From the NCBI RefSeq assembly GCF_018476525.1, contig NZ_JAHCST010000032.1:29732-93731 (forward strand): DNA of 64,000 bases, in the 5' to 3' direction. Position numbers and translations under genes: made by a program. The number at the start of each line of letters is the position of its first letter. Position 1 is the first letter of the stretch. The notes under the pieces are model-generated. The model did no database searches. It was not told where the DNA came from and worked only from the letters and a program-made list of their open reading frames with translations. The stretch comes from Acrocarpospora catenulata. Its GTDB lineage: Bacteria > Actinomycetota > Actinomycetes > Streptosporangiales > Streptosporangiaceae. Of the stretch, positions 60,398 through 64,000 are shown one piece after another.

Positions 60398-61147
60398 ATG
60401 ACCGGAGACATGAGCGAACAACTTCCCCCCGCACCCGAGGAGGCCCGCGCGGTATTTCCTGGTCCCCTCATGGACCGGGCCGCGGCCTTCGCCGACCTGC
60501 TGGCCGGGCCGGGGGTGGTCCGCGGTTTGCTCGGGCCGCGTGAGGTGCCGCGGATCTGGGACCGCCACCTGCTGAACTGCGCGGTGATCGCCGAGGCGGT
60601 CCCGGCGGAGGTCTCCCTGGTGGACATCGGCTCCGGGGCCGGGCTACCCGGCATCGTGCTGGCCATCGTACGGCCGGACATCCGAGTGACCCTGCTGGAA
60701 CCCCTGCTGCGCCGGACGGTTTTCCTTGAGGAGTGTGTGGCGGCGCTGGGGTTGACCAACGTGGAGGTGGTCCGCGGGCGCGCCGAGGAACTCGCGGGCA
60801 AGGTCCTGTTTGACGTGGCCACGGCGCGGGCGGTGGCGCCGCTGGACCGGTTGTTGACCTGGTCGATGCCGCTGCTGCGGGAGGGCGGGATGTTGCTCGC
60901 GATGAAGGGGGAGCGAGCAGCCGAGGAACTGGCGGCAGCGGAGTCTCAATTGCGGGTGTCCGGAGCGCGAACGGCCGAGCTTGTCACGGTCGGGCACGGT
61001 AAAGTCGATCCACCTGCAACTCTCGTCCGGGTTGTCGCCGGGCCTCAGGGCAATCTCAACGGTCGGCGTGAGGTTGGAAAGAATGGCGATCTCAGGAGTC
61101 GGCATGGGATTGCGAGAGGGAGCGCACGTCGCCGACGAAAGAGGTGA
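60398..61147 (+). CDS. rsmG: 16S rRNA (guanine527-N7)-methyltransferase
   Basis: A 249-residue methyltransferase. SAM site LVDIGSGAGLPGIVLAI; WDRHLLNCAVIAE and RAVAPLDRLLTWSMPLLR are family motifs. Basic C-terminal tail beyond the fold reads through to 61147 and overlaps the possible long form of parA. ATG 60398 or 60410 can be the start. Confidence 0.94.
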   Translation: MTGDMSEQLPPAPEEARAVFPGPLMDRAAAFADLLAGPGVVRGLLGPREVPRIWDRHLLNCAVIAEAVPAEVSLVDIGSGAGLPGIVLAIVRPDIRVTLLEPLLRRTVFLEECVAALGLTNVEVVRGRAEELAGKVLFDVATARAVAPLDRLLTWSMPLLREGGMLLAMKGERAAEELAAAESQLRVSGARTAELVTVGHGKVDPPATLVRVVAGPQGNLNGRREVGKNGDLRSRHGIARGSARRRRKR

Positions 61148-61308
61148 CGGTCGTGCCCGCTGCGGTGACTGGTGCGGTGACGGGCCTGGGATGGCCGGAA
61201 GAACTCGCGAAACCGCGATCGGGGCCGCCGTCGGGGGTCGGCTGGCCTCGCTCCGCACTGCCGGAAGTCCCCGCACCGTCCGGCCTTCCGGAAGAAAGGA
61301 CATCGGTC

Positions 61309-62250
61309 GTGTCCCAGCCCCCGCTTAACCCAGGTGATTCCCCGCTGGTTCGAGAGGCACTGAGTTCTGTGGTTTCACGTGAAACAGCCACGCCCGCGAC
61401 GGCAGCCGCCATGCCCGTCGGATATTCCGCCCAACGTGACGGTGGCTGGCCACGGCCGCCCCGTACCCGCGTGATGACGGTTGCCAACCAGAAAGGCGGC
61501 GTCGGCAAGACGACCAGCGCCGTCAACCTGGCGGCCGCGCTCTCCATGCACGGCCAGCGGGTGCTGGTGGTCGACCTGGACCCGCAGGGCAACGCGTCCA
61601 CCGCGCTGGCCACCGAGCACCGGGCCGGCGTGCCGTCCATTTACCAGGTGCTGGTGGAGGACCTGGCCCTGGAGTCGATCGTGACCGAGGTTCCGGACAT
61701 GCCCGGTCTCTACTGCGCCCCGGCCACCCTGGACCTGGCCGGCGCGGAGATCGAACTGGTGCCGATGGTCGGCCGGGAGACCCGGTTGAAGCGGGCGTTC
61801 ACCGCCTTCGAGTCGAAGATGAACTTCGACTACATCCTGATGGACTGCCCGCCCTCGCTCGGCCTGCTGACGGTGAACGCGATGGCGGCCGCGCAGGAGG
61901 TGCTCATCCCGATCCAGTGCGAGTACTACGCGCTGGAGGGCCTCACCCAGCTGCTGCAGAACGTGGAACTGGTCCGGGCCCACCTCAACCAGTCGCTGAA
62001 CGTGTCCACCATCCTGCTCACCATGTACGACGGCCGCACCCGCCTGGCCTCGCAGGTGGCCGAGGAGGTGCGCTCCCATTTCGGGCCCACCGTGCTCGAC
62101 GCGGTCATCCCCCGGAGCGTACGTGTGTCCGAGGCGCCCAGTTATGGGCAGTCGGTCATGACGTACGATCCCGGGTCCAGTGGGGCGATGGCGTACATGG
62201 AGGCGGCGCGCGAGATGGCGTATCGCGGTGCGGCGGTTGCCGGCTCGTGA
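61309..62250 (+). CDS. parA: Chromosome-partitioning ATPase ParA (Soj)
   Basis: A 313-residue Walker-type ATPase. The start is placed at GTG 61309 (AAAGGAC ribosome site eight bases before); the open frame reaches back to 61144, which would add 55 unlikely residues overlapping rsmG. Deviant Walker A KGGVGKTTSAVNL near residue 62, DLDPQGNAS, and LMDCPPSLGLLTVNA. The parS site at 61371-61386 is inside the coding region (protein reads VVSRETAT), as is common in actinobacteria. Confidence 0.96.
   Translation: MSQPPLNPGDSPLVREALSSVVSRETATPATAAAMPVGYSAQRDGGWPRPPRTRVMTVANQKGGVGKTTSAVNLAAALSMHGQRVLVVDLDPQGNASTALATEHRAGVPSIYQVLVEDLALESIVTEVPDMPGLYCAPATLDLAGAEIELVPMVGRETRLKRAFTAFESKMNFDYILMDCPPSLGLLTVNAMAAAQEVLIPIQCEYYALEGLTQLLQNVELVRAHLNQSLNVSTILLTMYDGRTRLASQVAEEVRSHFGPTVLDAVIPRSVRVSEAPSYGQSVMTYDPGSSGAMAYMEAAREMAYRGAAVAGS
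61371..61386. other. parS site inside parA
   Basis: Core GTTTCACGTGAAAC (61372-61385), a perfect 14-bp palindrome, with flanks giving GGTTTCACGTGAAACA; ParB nucleation site near the origin. Confidence 0.95.
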
Positions 62251-62298
62251 GCCGGTAGCCTTTCAGGGTTCTGCGGTCGGTACGGGTAAGGAGCATCG

Positions 62299-63270
62299 TT
62301 GAGTCAACAGCGTCGGGGACTCGGGAAGGGCCTGGGCGCCCTCATTCCCACCGGGCCGATCGTGGACCCGGTCGTCGCCGCGGGCAGCCCGATGGCCGGA
62401 TCTCCCCCGGTCCTGCCGAACACCGGGCTTCAGCCGGTGGCGGGGGCGTACTTCCAGGAGATCCCGGTCACCGCGATCGTCCCCAACCCGCGCCAGCCGC
62501 GTGAGGTGTTCGATGAGGACCGGCTGGAGGAGCTGGCCGCGTCGATCACCGAGGTCGGCCTGCTCCAGCCGATCGTGGTCCGGGCGGCCGAGGCGGGCAC
62601 CTTCGAACTCGTCATGGGGGAGCGGCGATGGCGGGCCTCCCAGCTGGCCGGGCTGGAGCAGATTCCCGCCATCGTGCGCAGCACGCAGGACGACGAGATG
62701 TTGCGCGAGGCGCTCATCGAGAACCTGCAGCGGGAGCAGCTCAACTCGCTGGAAGAGGCGGCTGCCTATCAGCAGTTGCTGGATGACTTCGGGGCGACGC
62801 ACGAGCAGCTGGCGAAGAAGGTTGGGCGGTCGCGGTCGCACATCACCAACACGCTGCGTCTGTTGAATCTGCCGCCCAATGTTCAGGTGCGGCTGGCGGC
62901 CGGGACGATCACGGCTGGGCATGCTCGGGCGTTGTTGCCGCTGGAGGATCCGGTGGCGCAGGAGCGGCTGGCGGCGCGGATCGTGGCCGAGGGGATGACG
63001 GTTCGGACGGTCGAGGAGATCGTCTCCCTGGGCGACGCCAAGTCCGGCCCCGCTCCCCGGAAGCCCAGAGCCAAGCAGCCGACCGCTCCCGCCCTCCGCC
63101 ATCTGGCCGACCGTCTCTCGGATCATTTCGAGACTCGCGTCAAAGTTGATTTAGGGCGTCGGAAGGGCCGGATCGTGGTGGAGTTCTCCACGATCGACGA
63201 CCTGGAACGCATCATCGGCACGATGGCTCCCGACGCAGCCAACCAGGTACGCACCAACCTGGATCAGTAG
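62299..63270 (+). CDS. parB: Chromosome-partitioning protein ParB (Spo0J)
   Basis: A 323-residue centromere-binding CTPase. TTG start at 62299 with AAGGAG five bases upstream. N-terminal RRGLGKGLGALIPTG (ParA-activating segment), NPRQPREVFDEDRLEELAAS, CTP-binding GERRWRAS near residue 107, helix-turn-helix LAKKVGRSRSHITNTLRL, and C-terminal dimer domain. Follows parA by 48 bases. Confidence 0.96.
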   Translation: MSQQRRGLGKGLGALIPTGPIVDPVVAAGSPMAGSPPVLPNTGLQPVAGAYFQEIPVTAIVPNPRQPREVFDEDRLEELAASITEVGLLQPIVVRAAEAGTFELVMGERRWRASQLAGLEQIPAIVRSTQDDEMLREALIENLQREQLNSLEEAAAYQQLLDDFGATHEQLAKKVGRSRSHITNTLRLLNLPPNVQVRLAAGTITAGHARALLPLEDPVAQERLAARIVAEGMTVRTVEEIVSLGDAKSGPAPRKPRAKQPTAPALRHLADRLSDHFETRVKVDLGRRKGRIVVEFSTIDDLERIIGTMAPDAANQVRTNLDQ

Positions 63271-63275
63271 CAAAC

Positions 63276-63289
63276 GTTCCACATGAAAC
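63276..63289. other. Degenerate parS-like site after parB
   Basis: GTTCCACATGAAAC differs from the parS core at two positions (bases 4 and 8). It lies just after the parB stop. Confidence 0.5.
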
Positions 63290-63317
63290 AGCCCCGGCCC
63301 ATCTGGACCGGGCTGTT
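63287..63317 (+). terminator. Probable terminator of parAB
   Basis: AACAGCC...CCGG / CCGG...GGCTGTT stem with one bulged C and a short loop (63287-63317), overlapping the parS-like site by three bases; followed by CCATTTCCC. Confidence 0.65.
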
Positions 63318-63762
63318 CCATTTCCCAACGACGCTCCCCTCCCGAACCCGATGCCACATACGAACCCGTGCTCCTCCCTAACACCCGCCCCTGTCCACGT
63401 GGCCCCTTCGACCCAGGCTGATGAGGCCCCGGCTGTGCGGCCCCGGCTGTGCGATCTCGGCTGTGCGATCTCGAGCACGCGGTCCCGTGTGCGTATGACC
63501 CTGGTATGTGGGCCTGGCGTGTGGGCGTGCATATGAGCCGGGTGGGTTCGCCATGCGTAGCACCAGGTGTGTGGAAGCGGGGTGTGTGGAAGCGGGGGCT
63601 TTCCCGCGCGTGATGAGTGACGCGGCCCCGCTTCGTCAACCCTTCGATTCTGGCGGCGGGTAGCTCTGGCGCTGGATAGCGCTCTTCGAGCGTGCGATTC
63701 CCTGCGAACCCGCCTCCCCCACCTAGCCCAATGTTTCACGTGAAACCGTGGCTCTCCCCCAC
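63318..63762. repeat. Gene-free region with short tandem duplications and a parS site
   Basis: No convincing gene is found here. A 14-bp unit is tandemly duplicated at 63444-63471 and a 15-bp unit at 63566-63595; the latter gives repeated FHTPRFHTP in a spurious minus-strand frame. Both look like slippage products. Confidence 0.6.
63733..63746. other. parS site
   Basis: Perfect GTTTCACGTGAAAC with a T before it, 2.3 kb from the copy inside parA. Confidence 0.95.
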
Positions 63763-64000
63763 CTAAATCAGATCCGCCAGCCATGCTCTCCGCAGACCCA
63801 ACACCCTGGCACTCGCCAGCGGGGGCAAGCACTGGTTGCCCCCGCCCGGTGCCGCCGCCAGCCAGGTTCCCTCGCGTACCCACACGGGGGCATGATTCCC
63901 GGACTCTCCCACCCGCCCTCCCTCGATGACCGTCAGCTGAACCAGCTCCTGCCGGGCGGTCGCCGCCTCTCGCGTGAAGAGATTGATTGCCGGGGGACTC
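63763..64000 (-). CDS. Carboxy end of an unidentified protein (partial)
   Basis: A minus-strand frame enters at the window edge and stops at TAG (63763-63765). The visible 78 residues (LFTREAATARQELVQLTVIE, then GNHAPVWVREGTWLAAAPGG, then ARVLGLRRAWLADLI) have gene-like composition and no internal stop. The start is outside the window and I cannot name it. Confidence 0.55.
   Translation of the reverse strand, partial: SPPAINLFTREAATARQELVQLTVIEGGRVGESGNHAPVWVREGTWLAAAPGGGNQCLPPLASARVLGLRRAWLADLI

Noticed and set aside
61144..61308. Long form of parA starting in rsmG
   Set aside because: The first 55 residues are low complexity and overlap rsmG; GTG 61309 has a good ribosome site.
63212..63883. 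223-codon minus-strand frame after parB
   Set aside because: Repeated low-complexity residues come from tandem DNA duplications; no ribosome site, crosses the parB end and parS.

Overview
The window is high-GC actinomycete chromosome around the replication origin. On the minus strand, reading away from the origin, the order is dnaA, dnaN, gnd, recF, a DciA/DUF721 gene, gyrB, gyrA, a DUF3566 gene and tRNA-Ile(GAT). On the plus strand it is rpmH, rnpA, yidD, yidC, jag, rsmG, parA, parB. A gnd gene between dnaN and recF, many GTG/TTG starts, TTGTCCACA/TTATCCACA DnaA boxes and GTTTCACGTGAAAC parS sites fit Streptosporangiales or Streptomycetales. I would guess a Streptosporangiaceae-type genome, but no rRNA is present to prove it.

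Layout. 1-7.4 kb: mixed genes (septum-formation protein fragment, UDP-GlcNAc 2-epimerase with a LuxR regulator, secreted anchored protein, DsrE protein, two-component system, methyltransferase, Mth938-like protein). 7.6-20.2 kb: a complete [NiFe]-hydrogenase locus of the oxygen-tolerant, high-affinity group 1h (formerly group 5) type. It holds structural genes hhyS/hhyL, maturation genes hypA, hypC, hypD, hypE, hypF, an endopeptidase, several small accessory proteins and two SIS-domain genes around a second HypC-like gene. 20.3-24.8 kb: a sulfur-flavoured remnant cluster with a truncated LLM monooxygenase, a DszB-like desulfinase/substrate-binding protein and a frameshifted substrate-binding lipoprotein, followed by VOC, SnoaL-like and F420-LLM genes. 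24.8-27.1 kb: an MFS transporter with three carboxypeptidase-regulatory-like domains.

27.9-44.3 kb is the most unusual part. An unrecognised 999-residue protein is divergent from a giant (about 4,409 residues) Tc-toxin TcA-like protein that carries roughly 30 hemopexin-type repeats in two blocks and is interrupted by one single-base frameshift near 34905. No TcB or TcC partner is in the window. 44.3-45.4 kb is an intergenic zone with duplicated and nested hairpins and a 22-bp duplicate of the tRNA-Ile 3' end flanking a lone GNAT acetyltransferase, which looks like the footprint of integration at the tRNA.

45.4-64 kb is the conserved origin core. oriC lies between dnaN and dnaA and contains two helically phased DnaA-box arrays. 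A further set of boxes lies between dnaA and rpmH. One perfect parS core is inside parA, one degenerate copy follows parB and another perfect copy lies near 63.7 kb. The window ends in a partial minus-strand gene.
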